NCBI GenBank assembly: GCA_016196925.1
Contig: JACPWS010000031.1
Coordinates: 42,114 to 106,113, forward strand
DNA from: Burkholderiales bacterium
GTDB taxonomy: Bacteria > Pseudomonadota > Gammaproteobacteria > Burkholderiales > Burkholderiaceae_D
Direction of reading: 5' to 3'
DNA: 64,000 nucleotides
Position 1 is the stretch's first letter. The number at the start of each line of letters is the position of its first letter. The position numbers and the translations under genes were made by a program. Below the pieces are notes generated by a model. That model was not told the origin of the DNA. It was given only the letters and a program-made list of their open reading frames with translations, and searched no databases. Shown in pieces: positions 1-10,384 of the stretch.

Positions 1-2
1 AG

Positions 3-1241
<1,239 letters not shown>

Positions 1242-1242
1242 A

Positions 1243-2118
1243 ATGAGAAAAATTAAAAAAGCCGTATTCCCCGTAGCTGGCCTCGGCAGCCGTTTTTTGC
1301 CAGCCACCAAGGCGCAGCCGAAGGAAATGCTGCCCGTCGTGGATAAGCCGTTGATCCAGTATGCGGTGGAGGAAGCGGTGGAGGCCGGCATCACCGAAAT
1401 GGTGTTCATCACCGGACGCAATAAGCGCGCGATTGAAGACCACTTCGATAAGGCTTATGAGTTGGAAAGCGAATTGGAAGCTGCCGGCAAACAGGAATTG
1501 CTCGATCTGGTGCGCAATGTGATTCCCAAAAACATCAACTGCATCTACATCCGCCAACCGGCCGCTTTGGGCTTGGGACATGCCGTATTGTGCGCCCGCC
1601 CGGTCGTAGGCGACGATCCGTTCGCCGTGTTGCTGGCGGACGATTTAATGGATGCCGATGCCGGCCAGCCATCCGTGATCGCGCAAATGACCAGGCAGTA
1701 CGAACAAGAGGGCGGCAGCATCATTGCGGTGCAAGACGTGCCGCGCGAATTTACGCGGCAGTACGGTATCGTCAGCGGTACGCCATACAAAGATCGCCTG
1801 GAGAAAATGCACGGCATCGTAGAGAAACCCATGCCTGATGTCGCGCCGTCGACGCTGGCGGTGGCCGGGCGCTACATATTATCCGGCCGGATTTTTTCCT
1901 ATCTGGAGAAATTGGACAAAGGTTCTGGCGGCGAAATCCAGCTGACCGACGGCATTGCCGCCATGCTCAGGGATTTCCCAGTGTATGCTTACCGTTCAGC
2001 GGCCACACGGTATGACTGCGGTTCCAAGCTTGGCTACCTCAAGGCGAGCGTCGCGCTCGGTTTGAAGCATAAAGAAACCGGCGTGGAATTTGCAGAATAT
2101 CTGCGTACATTAAAATAA
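1243..2118 (+). CDS. galU: UTP-glucose-1-phosphate uridylyltransferase
   Basis: GalU makes UDP-glucose from UTP and glucose-1-phosphate for LPS, capsule and exopolysaccharide synthesis in the cytoplasm. The 291-residue length is normal. The N-terminal nucleotide-binding motif [17 protein letters not shown] is at about residues 13-29, followed by the [13 protein letters not shown] segment typical of bacterial GalU. A later [10 protein letters not shown] motif also fits the family. The ATG lies one base after the ligA stop, so the two are probably read from one transcript. No unusual feature was seen. Confidence 0.97.
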   Translation: MRKIKKAVFPVAGLGSRFLPATKAQPKEMLPVVDKPLIQYAVEEAVEAGITEMVFITGRNKRAIEDHFDKAYELESELEAAGKQELLDLVRNVIPKNINCIYIRQPAALGLGHAVLCARPVVGDDPFAVLLADDLMDADAGQPSVIAQMTRQYEQEGGSIIAVQDVPREFTRQYGIVSGTPYKDRLEKMHGIVEKPMPDVAPSTLAVAGRYILSGRIFSYLEKLDKGSGGEIQLTDGIAAMLRDFPVYAYRSAATRYDCGSKLGYLKASVALGLKHKETGVEFAEYLRTLK

Positions 2119-2193
2119 GGGTTCATGCGCTTACGGCCGGATGCGACGGGCCCGGCCCGGCGAGTCAAAAATCCGTCAGCGAGGTAAAACACG

Positions 2194-2721
2194 ATGTTTC
2201 ATCCCATCTTGAAAATGGGCGATGCGCGTTTGCTGCGGGTCGCCGAAAATGTGCAGGTATTCGATACACCTGAATTGCATCAGCTGGTCGCCGATATGTT
2301 TGAAACCATGCTGGCGGCCAACGGCGCAGGCTTGGCCGCGCCGCAAATCGGCGTCAACCTGCAACTGGTGATCTTCGGCTTCAAGAACAATCCGCGCTAT
2401 CCGGACGCTGCGCTGGTACCGGAAACAGTCTTGATCAATCCTGTGGTGACGCCTTTATCGGAAGAGACCGACGAAGCTTGGGAAGGCTGTTTATCCGTGC
2501 CCGGCTTGCGCGGATTGGTGCCGCGCTGGAGCGCCGTGCGTTACGAAGGTTTTGACCAGTTCGGTCAACGCATTTGTCGCGACGTTGATGGCTTTCACGC
2601 GCGCGTGGTGCAGCATGAATGCGATCATTTGAACGGCGTGCTGTACCCGATGCGTATCCGCGACATGGCGCAATTCGGATTTACCGAGGTCTTGTTTCCC
2701 GAGCTTGAAGCGGAAGAGTGA
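2194..2721 (+). CDS. def: Peptide deformylase
   Basis: Deformylase removes the formyl group from N-terminal formyl-methionine of new proteins. All three family motifs are present: [10 protein letters not shown] (residues 44-53), EGCLSVPG (97-104, Cys99 a metal ligand) and HECDH (141-145, two His ligands plus catalytic Glu142). The 175-residue length is typical. A GAGGTAA ribosome site precedes the ATG. Its context (after galU, facing the pilus operon) differs from the common def-fmt pairing, so it may be one of several def copies in the genome; that is inference. Confidence 0.95.
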   Translation: MFHPILKMGDARLLRVAENVQVFDTPELHQLVADMFETMLAANGAGLAAPQIGVNLQLVIFGFKNNPRYPDAALVPETVLINPVVTPLSEETDEAWEGCLSVPGLRGLVPRWSAVRYEGFDQFGQRICRDVDGFHARVVQHECDHLNGVLYPMRIRDMAQFGFTEVLFPELEAEE

Positions 2722-2744
2722 AGAAGGGCTGTTTGAGTGTCAAA

Positions 2745-2848
2745 TATACTCCCCTTCAGTATATTTTGAAGCCCTTTAAATGCGCTGACGACAGAGAGGA
2801 TTTTTAAAATAATAGGGGGAGTATGTTGAAAACAAGCTACTCCCCCTT
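2745..2848 (-). repeat. Dispersed palindrome-ended intergenic repeat, copy A
   Basis: This fills the gap between the convergent def and pilY1 genes. Its left end is the small palindrome ATACTCCCCTTCAGTAT (2746-2762). Its right end carries GGGGGAGTA (2815-2823), which can pair with TACTCCCCC (2838-2846). Read on the minus strand, its middle gives GTCAGCGCATTTAAAGGGC, matching the core of three other copies at 31.8, 37.8 and 49.8 kb. The hairpins may also end transcription from both sides. Whether it is a MITE or a REP-like element is undecided. Confidence 0.75.
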
Positions 2849-2873
2849 AAATTTTGCGATGGTTTTATGGCAG

Positions 2874-5800
2874 CTAATTCTGGCCGGACGATTTCCAGTA
2901 AATAGTTTTCCGTTTCATGATGATGGCGGGGTCGATTCTTTGCGGTGAAATCGCCGTGCTGGCGCCGCTGCCGCGCTGAACGGCACCGATGATTACGGAT
3001 GTCGGCTTTCCATCAACTGGGACGATGCCGAGCACCGGCGATGGCGGCAGTCCGCCTCCGACGAACTCTGCCGATCTGGTGCCGTCGCAGGTGCCGCTGA
3101 CGCCGATGGCGCCCGAGCCATTGAACAGGTTGAGCCAATACCCATAGGCTTTACCCAGGGAGGTGGCGCAAGTTCCTTGATCCGGGGGGATAGGGCGATT
3201 AGTGCTGAATGTGACCATGCCGGCAACGATGACGGCCGAAGTCACGGTTTGTTCACCGGTACCGTTTTGATTCAGATCCATGAACCAGCCTTTCAGGTTC
3301 GAGGTCGGCAGAATTCCTGCGCTGGTGCAACTGGTGCTGCCCGTGAAATCATTCATGAGCGACGCTGCGTCAAGATCGGTTACGCTAGCATCGTTAAGAT
3401 CATCCAGATACACATAAAAACGGTTAGTCACGCTGGAATACGGATACTGGCTCTGCAAAGGGTGTTCGCGGTCTCCTGAACCCAGCGCCAGGTACACCTT
3501 GTTCCCGGGCGCCGGCAATAAAGCGGGCGGGTAAAAGAATTTCCGTCCACTTCCATTGGTATAGGCGACCCGTGTCATGCGCCAGTTACTGGTGCTGTCA
3601 CCGAAGTCTATGCGATAAATGTTACCGCCGAGATCCACTGCATAAGCATGATCGACGATGCCGGCCGTCGCCACCGCGACCAGAGCCACATCGGCGATCA
3701 CACTGCGGGGAGCTGTTATGCCCTTGATGCTTTTGGTCTCGAATGACTTGATCACGGCCCCGGTGAACGCGTCTATCACATACACGCCGGCGCCTTTGGG
3801 GTTGGAGCAAGCCGGCGTCGCCGTATTTGCGTCTTCGCACTTATCGTAACCGCCGCCAACGACCAGCACCGGGCCGCTGTAACCTTGCACCGTCGCCGCC
3901 GCATTCGGCAGAGACCAGGTTTGCCCTATGCCTTCAAAACCGCTGGTACAGCCGCTATCGTCGCCCTGATGCGGGCAGCCGGCCTTCCATTTATATTTGG
4001 GTGCAGCCGGGTCGGTGACGTCAAAGGCATAGATCATCCTGCCGCCGCGTCGCATGGTGGGGTAAATCCAGACCTTGCTGTTGTCCTTGTTTTGATACAG
4101 GCCGATAGAGCCGTCGAAATAATAATCCTTGGGTATCGGAGCAGGGTCGATGCCTGCGGTGCTCATGCCGGGATAATTGATGAGCGGGAGGTTATCCATC
4201 AAGCGCGACAAGCTGCCGAAAAATTCGGGAGCAATAAATGCCCAGCGCTCCTTACCGCTCGTGGTGGCCGAATCTATCGCCCGTAACATGCCGTCATTCG
4301 AGCCGTAATAAGTGGTGACGCCCAGCGCGCCGTAATCGATCGGCAAAGGGCGCGAATGTATCGAGTCGCCATGCAGGGAGGGGCGGGTATCGGTGATGTC
4401 GCCATTGTGATTTTCATCGTTGAGATCGTACCCGAGGACAAAGTTCACGACGGCAGCAGACAGTCCTGAGGAGGCGACATTGAAATCGGTCAGCGTCGCA
4501 CCCGATAGCGTTTTGACTGTGCGATTGACCGCCCAGCTTGGCGTGGACGTGGTCGTTGGAGGGTTATTTCCTTTGCGTATTACTTCCGCCACCCCGCCTT
4601 TTTCAACGATAGGGCCGTCTGGGGCATCCGAGTAGGGATTCACCCCCGGGTCGGTGCACAAGCCTTTGGGGCTAGGATCCTCGATCACGTTTTGCCAGTA
4701 ACCGACATCCTTCCCTGTGACATCTTGGCCTATGATGGAGTCGGAAGTCCAGATGCTGATCGCGCAATCCAGAGGGAAACCTGTATCAGTATTCACCGCC
4801 GCTTGCGATGGATCACGCGCATCGCCGAGCTGAACGCCGGCCTTGGTGCTAATCAATTGGTATTGTTTTAAATTTCCCATCCAGCGCGGTTGTGCTTTTT
4901 TATCGGGCCGGAACATCGGGATAAATACCTGGTTTTTATCCTGGGCGCGGTTGGTGGTATTGACCGGCAGACTGGCGGAAGCGAAAGTCGAGTTGGTGCC
5001 CAGGATTTGCGCAAGTATCTTTTTCAGTGCATCCAGGATTTGCTGCGCGTTTTGCGCGGTCCAAGCCGAACCGCCGCCCGCGCTTGCCATGTTTTGCAGG
5101 TATTGGGCTTGCTTAGGTTGCGTAGGTCCTGCTTTCGGACCAAACACATTCAGCGTATAAGTCTTCACATTTTGCTGGCCTGCCGTTGCGCTGACGTCCG
5201 TCATAAACAGAAAACGCGCCCATTCATCTGCGGTGTAAACCCTACTACCGCCGTCGACAGGCGTAGGGGGAGGATCGGATGGCGGGATGAAGGCGGCGGT
5301 GTTGCCGCCTACATTGGACAGCAAATTGATATCGTCCTGATTAGGAAAGCCGTTGCCGATAAAAATGACGTAATTACTCGCGCAACTTGTCACCGACGGG
5401 GGTAAGAAATTCCTGAAATCAGCGCTGTAGACACTCTTGTCGATAATATCTGTATCGAGGTTGCTATTGAAATGCGCGGTGCCGAAGTGGGTTTGGTTGA
5501 CAGGCGTGCCGGCCACATTGTCGGTGGCGTGGGCCGGACTGGTATAGCCGCCGAAATACTTGTAGGCATCGAACATCACGCTACCATAGTTGGCGTCGGA
5601 CGCCGCTTTCCAGCTTGAGTCGGTGATGTTCGCATAGCGTGCGTTCGCCCAGGTTTGCCATGCCGAGATATTCGCGTCTGTCATCGGTTGTATGCCAAAT
5701 ACCATGAAACTACCGCCGCCCGGCTTGGTATTCAGCAACATCAATCCGAGGTTGATGTTGGTATTACCTTTCAGGCTAGCTACCACCTTATTGAGTGCGT

Positions 5801-6023
5801 TCACCTCGGCCTGACCCTGGGTAATGCCGTCCGGCCAGCCCTGATTGACGGCCGACCAGTTGGAGGTATTGTCGAGCACGATCAACACGTTGGCTGCATC
5901 GGCTTTTCCGCCGGAAGAACCGAGGAAGATGTCAATATCTTCGGCACTTGCTTGTACGGACACGAGAGTAAGGCCGAAGCAGACGGCCTGCGCCAAAAAA
6001 TTAAAAACACGCACGATGTTCAT
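2874..6023 (-). CDS. pilY1: PilY1-type pilus tip adhesin
   Basis: PilY1/PilC proteins are exported, sit at the type IV pilus tip and are needed for pilus extension, twitching and adhesion. The 1049-residue product starts at MNIVRVFNFLAQAV, chosen because GAGGA lies 7 bases upstream and a signal peptide ending near VQASA follows; longer readings overlap pilX. The N-terminal half has a von Willebrand A-like start (VLIVLDNTSNW, a MIDAS-type DxTxxW variant). The C-terminal half is the PilY1 beta-propeller with the hallmark DTRPSLHGDSIHSRP. An acidic DLNDENHNGDITD loop just before it fits the calcium site of the family. It is the last gene of the pilin operon. Confidence 0.93.
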   Translation of the reverse strand: MNIVRVFNFLAQAVCFGLTLVSVQASAEDIDIFLGSSGGKADAANVLIVLDNTSNWSAVNQGWPDGITQGQAEVNALNKVVASLKGNTNINLGLMLLNTKPGGGSFMVFGIQPMTDANISAWQTWANARYANITDSSWKAASDANYGSVMFDAYKYFGGYTSPAHATDNVAGTPVNQTHFGTAHFNSNLDTDIIDKSVYSADFRNFLPPSVTSCASNYVIFIGNGFPNQDDINLLSNVGGNTAAFIPPSDPPPTPVDGGSRVYTADEWARFLFMTDVSATAGQQNVKTYTLNVFGPKAGPTQPKQAQYLQNMASAGGGSAWTAQNAQQILDALKKILAQILGTNSTFASASLPVNTTNRAQDKNQVFIPMFRPDKKAQPRWMGNLKQYQLISTKAGVQLGDARDPSQAAVNTDTGFPLDCAISIWTSDSIIGQDVTGKDVGYWQNVIEDPSPKGLCTDPGVNPYSDAPDGPIVEKGGVAEVIRKGNNPPTTTSTPSWAVNRTVKTLSGATLTDFNVASSGLSAAVVNFVLGYDLNDENHNGDITDTRPSLHGDSIHSRPLPIDYGALGVTTYYGSNDGMLRAIDSATTSGKERWAFIAPEFFGSLSRLMDNLPLINYPGMSTAGIDPAPIPKDYYFDGSIGLYQNKDNSKVWIYPTMRRGGRMIYAFDVTDPAAPKYKWKAGCPHQGDDSGCTSGFEGIGQTWSLPNAAATVQGYSGPVLVVGGGYDKCEDANTATPACSNPKGAGVYVIDAFTGAVIKSFETKSIKGITAPRSVIADVALVAVATAGIVDHAYAVDLGGNIYRIDFGDSTSNWRMTRVAYTNGSGRKFFYPPALLPAPGNKVYLALGSGDREHPLQSQYPYSSVTNRFYVYLDDLNDASVTDLDAASLMNDFTGSTSCTSAGILPTSNLKGWFMDLNQNGTGEQTVTSAVIVAGMVTFSTNRPIPPDQGTCATSLGKAYGYWLNLFNGSGAIGVSGTCDGTRSAEFVGGGLPPSPVLGIVPVDGKPTSVIIGAVQRGSGASTAISPQRIDPAIIMKRKTIYWKSSGQN

Positions 6024-6039
6024 GGCAAATTCCTCGTAT

Positions 6040-6594
6040 TTATGGGCAAAGCGTGGTGGATGAAACACGTACCGCAGTGCCTTGGTTGACGACATATTGG
6101 GCGTTGGTGACAGCATCTGCGGCGACGGCCTGGATATCCCATAGCATATTGGCGCATAAAGAGTTGTTGCTCGCGCCGCCTTCGACGCCAAAGCTTTGGC
6201 CGGTGCCGATTATGCAGCCGGCGTCGCTTGGGCTGGTGAAGTCGAGTGCGGCGACCGGTATCACTTGCGAGGAAACGCAAGTCGGCGTCACCACCACTTT
6301 TACATCGGTAGTGCCGTCGGCATTCAGATCGACGCAGGTGGTGTTCGCCTCTTTATTGCAGGGAGCAAGTATTGCCTTATCTGGCGCGGTGGCGAATCTG
6401 GTGCTGCTGATGACTTCCTCGATGGCGCTCTGAGCGGCAGCCAACGCCTGACTGCGCTGTTGCTGGTTGCCGGCAATTTGCAAACTGGTTTTGCTGAGTT
6501 TGAATGTGGTCAGTGTCATCAAGCTTAACAAGATCAGCATGATCAGACTGACCAGCAAAGTCGCTCCGCTTTGACGGGCGAAGATCGGTTTCAT
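6040..6594 (-). CDS. pilX: Type IV pilus minor assembly protein PilX
   Basis: PilX is a minor pilin that helps prime pilus assembly together with PilV, PilW and PilY1. The 184-residue product has a short basic leader and a hydrophobic helix (ATLLVSLIMLILLSLMTLTT, residues 11-30), lacking the Phe of major pilins as is usual in PilX. The following segment QIAGNQQQRSQALAAAQSAIE is highly typical of this family. Its ATG overlaps the pilW stop by 4 bases and its stop lies 16 bases before pilY1, so translation is probably coupled. Confidence 0.92.
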   Translation of the reverse strand: MKPIFARQSGATLLVSLIMLILLSLMTLTTFKLSKTSLQIAGNQQQRSQALAAAQSAIEEVISSTRFATAPDKAILAPCNKEANTTCVDLNADGTTDVKVVVTPTCVSSQVIPVAALDFTSPSDAGCIIGTGQSFGVEGGASNNSLCANMLWDIQAVAADAVTNAQYVVNQGTAVRVSSTTLCP

Positions 6595-7658
6595 GGCGTA
6601 TTCCTTCCCGCAGTATTGTTCAGCCGCACGACGGATGTGTACAGGTGACGTTTGTAATTATCGTTATAGGGTCCGTCGGTCATCGTTTTACCGTCGGCTT
6701 TCAATCCGAGGTAATAAGTCTTATCGTCCTTGTGCCCGACCGTCATGCGGGTATTGCGCGCCAATAAACTGACTTTGGCGGCTACCGTATTGCGCCAGTA
6801 GCGCATGCAGTCTACGCCGGTGCAAGTAAGGTATTTGTCCGGATCGGCTGTGAAAAATGCGGGGCTGCCCGTGGTAGGCGAGGCGTTATCGATGCCGTAT
6901 TCGATTTGCATATCTTGTATGCCTTCCACCAGGGGTGTGACGGCAAAGGTGGCTACGCCGCCGGAGGCGCTAAGTTCGGCGCGCTTTAAAGTGGGGATGC
7001 CGTCGCCGCTCTTATTGTTTTCTGCAATGAAGTAGATATGCGTGCGGTATTGATAATAAGGCGCCGCCGTCACGCAGTCTTTCTGATGCTTGATTAAGTT
7101 GGCGGTGCTGATGTCGAATGAATAAAAATCGGCGGAATTGGTCGAAGATAGCTCGGTCGGACCGCTGCAGCCGGAAGCCTGGAAATAGGGCAGTCCCGTC
7201 ACTTCGGGATCGCAGCCGGTCGTGCCGACCGCGCAGGTGCTGGTGCGGCGTATGACCAGAATATCGGTATTGGGGCGAATCTCGCTCAGGCAGGCGGGCG
7301 CATCAGCGCCCATGTCGTAGCCTTGCACGGCTATCGGCAATGCCGCTTTTAAGCTTGTCGAGTCAGTCGCGCAGGGGTCCGGTTTGAGTGTCGGCGTGGT
7401 CAATGGAAAAGGGTTGAATTCTGCGAGAAAGCCGGCATTGCGCAAATCGTCAGACAGCAATTGCATCGCATAGCGCCCGTTTTCTACCTGTTGATTGGCA
7501 AGTTCGAGTTCATTGCGGGCGCGGCTGTTGCCGACAAAGATGGTCGTCAGTCCGGTAATTAATAACAGGCCAATTGCAATGGAAATCATCAACTCCATTA
7601 TCGTATAGCCACACTGTTGCAATTTGCCGGCGGGTGCCATGGAATAAATTTTGTGCAT
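6591..7658 (-). CDS. pilW: Type IV pilus minor pilin PilW
   Basis: PilW is a minor pilin of the priming complex under the pilus. The mature part begins after a leader ending QQCG with YTIMELMISIAIGLLLITGL, the class III methylation motif and membrane helix. The ATG at 7658 (355 residues) is preferred over an upstream TTG at 7679 because it follows the pilV stop by 11 bases and has a weak AGAG site. The start is the least sure part of this call. The C-terminal PilW domain, with paired cysteines such as CTGVDCMRYWRN, supports the family. Confidence 0.88.
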   Translation of the reverse strand: MHKIYSMAPAGKLQQCGYTIMELMISIAIGLLLITGLTTIFVGNSRARNELELANQQVENGRYAMQLLSDDLRNAGFLAEFNPFPLTTPTLKPDPCATDSTSLKAALPIAVQGYDMGADAPACLSEIRPNTDILVIRRTSTCAVGTTGCDPEVTGLPYFQASGCSGPTELSSTNSADFYSFDISTANLIKHQKDCVTAAPYYQYRTHIYFIAENNKSGDGIPTLKRAELSASGGVATFAVTPLVEGIQDMQIEYGIDNASPTTGSPAFFTADPDKYLTCTGVDCMRYWRNTVAAKVSLLARNTRMTVGHKDDKTYYLGLKADGKTMTDGPYNDNYKRHLYTSVVRLNNTAGRNTP

Positions 7659-7669
7659 GATGGCTCTAT

Positions 7670-8251
7670 TCACTGACAATCAGGGAGTCCGACGGATATC
7701 CGCGTGGTGATGGCGCGCCGGTAGGTATCGTCGGTTTGAAACTTGCCGCAGCTGCTGCCAGGAGCAATCGTTTGATGCAAACCTCGCCAGATGACGGTTA
7801 CCTCATAAATGCCGGGAGTACAGGTGCCCGGAGTCGGATCGCTGGCCTGTATTTGCGTGATACAGCCGCGCGCATCTATCATGCCGCCGACTTTGGCGGT
7901 GGATTTTGTTTCGCTCGCGCCTTTCAAAGCAAGGCTCCACTCGCAAATGTCGCGCGGCGCCCCCAAAGCCAGGCCGCTGCAGTCGGCCGGCTGACTATCA
8001 TCCGTGCCTATCGGATCGGCAGAGACATAGCTTGCTGCCTGACCGCGATCGGCGTTGATTCTTTCGCTGATATCATCCATCAGCAGCGTCGCCTGTACCC
8101 GCTGGTAAGATTCAACTTCGGCAACTTGAAATTTGCTCTGCAAACTGGCCAAGCCCAGCAAGCCGAAAGCGATAATCACTATCGTGATTAATACTTCCAA
8201 CAGGCTGGTGCCAGATTCCAGCGCCCGGTTCGGATATCGAAATCTCAGCAT
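7670..8251 (-). CDS. pilV: Type IV pilus modification/minor pilin PilV
   Basis: PilV is a minor pilin working with FimT/U, PilW and PilX. The start at MLRFRYPNRALESG gives 193 residues and overlaps the fimT stop by 7 bases. After the basic leader comes TSLLEVLITIVIIAFGLLGL, with the conserved Glu of pilins and the FGLLGLA ending that marks PilV. Next is QSKFQVAEVESYQRVQATLL, also family typical. Position between fimT and pilW matches the usual minor-pilin order. Confidence 0.9.
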   Translation of the reverse strand: MLRFRYPNRALESGTSLLEVLITIVIIAFGLLGLASLQSKFQVAEVESYQRVQATLLMDDISERINADRGQAASYVSADPIGTDDSQPADCSGLALGAPRDICEWSLALKGASETKSTAKVGGMIDARGCITQIQASDPTPGTCTPGIYEVTVIWRGLHQTIAPGSSCGKFQTDDTYRRAITTRISVGLPDCQ

Positions 8252-8760
8252 GATGAAGCCGCCTGCATATAAGGCCGACCACTGAGTTCCACCGAAACGC
8301 ACTGGTAGGTCGGTGTGGAACCAGCCATGCTCTTAATCACGAACATGGGAACGCTACTTCCTTGTATGCGACCGGTGCCGGTATAGACCACACTAACCGG
8401 GCCGGTGATGGTGGCGCCTGAAGTCATATTCTGGTCATCCAAAAACTTATCGGTGTTGGTGGGATCCACTATTCGCCAGCCATTTTGCCAGTTGCCAGTC
8501 TTGGGCGACAAGGTCACACTCGTATTGCGCGCGAGCGCTTCACTGCGGGCGCGCAATAAAGACGCGAATAGCTCAGAAGCAACGTTTTTTGCCCTTTGAT
8601 TCGCGATCATCGTGGTGAACGAGGGCGCGGCGAGCGCTGCCAGTATGGCTGCAATCGCCACTGCGATTAGCAACTCAAGTGTCGTAAAACCGGCAATATG
8701 CCGCCTCTGCCTTTCCGCCTTGCGACATTTTTTAAGTAAACTGTAAAAACCGAACATCAT
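8245..8760 (-). CDS. fimT: GspH/FimT family minor pseudopilin
   Basis: This is a FimT/FimU-type minor pilin. It has a 28-residue basic leader cut after HIAG, then FTTLELLIAVAIAAILAALA with the Glu5 of mature pilins. The following PSFTTMIANQRAKNVASELF is typical of the GspH/FimT domain. The start at MMFGFYSLL was chosen because GGCGGAG lies just upstream; a longer start at 8775 overlaps the pilE stop and has no visible ribosome site. FimT and FimU cannot be told apart from sequence alone. Confidence 0.87.
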   Translation of the reverse strand: MMFGFYSLLKKCRKAERQRRHIAGFTTLELLIAVAIAAILAALAAPSFTTMIANQRAKNVASELFASLLRARSEALARNTSVTLSPKTGNWQNGWRIVDPTNTDKFLDDQNMTSGATITGPVSVVYTGTGRIQGSSVPMFVIKSMAGSTPTYQCVSVELSGRPYMQAASSC

Positions 8761-8768
8761 TTCTCCGC

Positions 8769-9191
8769 CTACCATTTGGTGTCCGGGGTCTTTTTCCCGG
8801 TGTTATCAATCGTTAAGGTGACATCTGACGCTTGCGGGCTGCCGGGGATGGGTTTTGCCGTTGCGGTGAAGGCTGGCGGACTATCGCTTTTTGTAACGTC
8901 GACCGTGTAATAGGGGGCGACGTCTTTGGGCGTGGTCAAATTAAGCGCATTGACGTCGTTGGTATAACTGCGCGCATCGAGCAGATATTGTTGCTGCCGT
9001 TGCGCGATATCCAACAGATAGGATTGGGCGGAGGCACGCCGGCTTTTGATGAGGTAACTAAGGTAGGACGGATAGGCGATTGCCGATAAAATGCCGACGA
9101 TGGCAACGGCGACCATCAATTCCATTAGAGTGAAGCCCCGTCGCTTAGGCGCAGCGGGGTTAAAAACCTTATAGAGATTCATTCGTTTCAT
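8769..9191 (-). CDS. pilE: Type IV pilin PilE
   Basis: PilE is a prepilin-type protein of the type IV pilus, in this operon type usually a minor pilin. The 140-residue protein has a leader ending PKRRG, cut before FTLMELMVAVAIVGILSAIA, then YPSYLSYLIKSRRASAQSYL, the PilE signature. Its C-terminal part is short with no conserved disulfide pair. It is the first gene of the leftward operon, with GAGAG 7 bases before the ATG, so the operon promoter should lie in the 9192-9586 gap. Confidence 0.9.
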   Translation of the reverse strand: MKRMNLYKVFNPAAPKRRGFTLMELMVAVAIVGILSAIAYPSYLSYLIKSRRASAQSYLLDIAQRQQQYLLDARSYTNDVNALNLTTPKDVAPYYTVDVTKSDSPPAFTATAKPIPGSPQASDVTLTIDNTGKKTPDTKW

Positions 9192-9586
9192 AGCACTCTC
9201 TCGTCAATATCATTACTGTAGTTTCCATGCGGCACCGGTGTAATCATAAGCCGATAAGTGGAATACTAATTCTGATTAATGGTAAAAAGTTGTAACTAGG
9301 AAACTTAAAAAGCGCAGATTTATTCGGATATTACGGGTACGGCGACATGTATTTGATCCACGCCTACTTAATCGAAGCCAATTCTATTGATTTCGATCAG
9401 CTTAAAGGTGCAATGTCGCTTTTGGAGATTGCACGATTTCGCATTATGGCGTATGGCCGCCGGGTGTGCTGATTTTTTTGAAAGTATGCCTTGAATGGCT
9501 GAATTGGCGTATCTAAATTGCCGGAAGACTGAATAATGACAACTTGGGAAAAACAATAAATTGCCCGGCAATAATTCACGGTCTGC
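9192..9586 (-). promoter_or_regulatory. AT-rich gap expected to hold the pilE operon promoter
   Basis: This 395-base stretch separates pilE from the upstream leftward gene. It is clearly more AT-rich than its neighbours and holds no convincing gene; two overlapping 67-codon readings lack ribosome sites and family features. It must contain the promoter of the pilin operon, but no strong sigma-70 or sigma-54 sequence could be assigned by eye. Confidence 0.4.
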
Positions 9587-10333
9587 TTAAAACTGCTCAT
9601 CCTCGCGCAAATAGCGCCACTGGCCTTCCGGTAGGTTGCCCAGCCTGAGTTTGCCTATGCGGACCCGTTTCAAGCCCAGCACCTTCAGGCCGACCATCTC
9701 GCACATGCGGCGTATCTGGCGTTTCTTGCCTTCACGCAGAACGAACTTGAGTTGATCTTCGTTTTGCCAACTGACCTTGGCCGGCAGCAGTTTCTTACCA
9801 TCCAGGCTGAGGCCGTGATTCAGTCTTTGCAAATCGCTGGCGGGCAGGGTGCCCGGTTTGCTGTAGGCGACCCGCACCAGGTATTCTTTTTCCACCGTGG
9901 TGGTTTCACCGATCAGGTGTTTCGCCACGCGGCCATCCTGGGTCAGCACCAGTAAGCCGACCGAGTCGATATCCAGGCGGCCGGCCGGCACCAGGCTGCG
10001 CAACTGGGTCGGGTGGAAGGCGGTGTCGATCTTGCATTCGCTCCAGCGGTTTTCCGGCTTGATCAGCGCCACCGCCGGTGTATAACCGTCTTCGGCCTGG
10101 CCGCTGACATAGCCAACCGGCTTGTTGATCAGGATGGTCACGCGCTTGGATTGCTCGGCGGCGGCTTGCCGTTCTACCGAGATGCGCTGCTGCGGCAAGA
10201 CCTTGCTGCCGAGTTCGGCAACTACCTTGCCGTCGACCCGGACCCAGCCGCGCTCTATCCATTCATCGGCTTCGCGGCGCGAGCACAGACCCAGTTCAGA
10301 CATGCGTTTGGAGAGGCGTACTAATTCAGTCAT
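9587..10333 (-). CDS. 23S rRNA pseudouridine synthase, RsuA/RluB/E/F family
   Basis: Enzymes of this family turn one uridine of rRNA into pseudouridine. An N-terminal S4 RNA-binding domain is visible ([30 protein letters not shown], spanning residues 6-35). The catalytic core has [10 protein letters not shown] and [18 protein letters not shown], in which the first Asp is the catalytic residue. [16 protein letters not shown] near the end is also characteristic. The 248 residues and the missing C-terminal basic tail fit an RluF-like member best, but the exact target base cannot be proven here. It reads in the same direction as glnD, which lies 51 bases upstream. Confidence 0.87.
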   Translation of the reverse strand: MTELVRLSKRMSELGLCSRREADEWIERGWVRVDGKVVAELGSKVLPQQRISVERQAAAEQSKRVTILINKPVGYVSGQAEDGYTPAVALIKPENRWSECKIDTAFHPTQLRSLVPAGRLDIDSVGLLVLTQDGRVAKHLIGETTTVEKEYLVRVAYSKPGTLPASDLQRLNHGLSLDGKKLLPAKVSWQNEDQLKFVLREGKKRQIRRMCEMVGLKVLGLKRVRIGKLRLGNLPEGQWRYLREDEQF

Positions 10334-10384
10334 GATATTAAAAACAAAGTGCCGGAAACGCGGTCTCTGGCAGGGTAAGAAAAC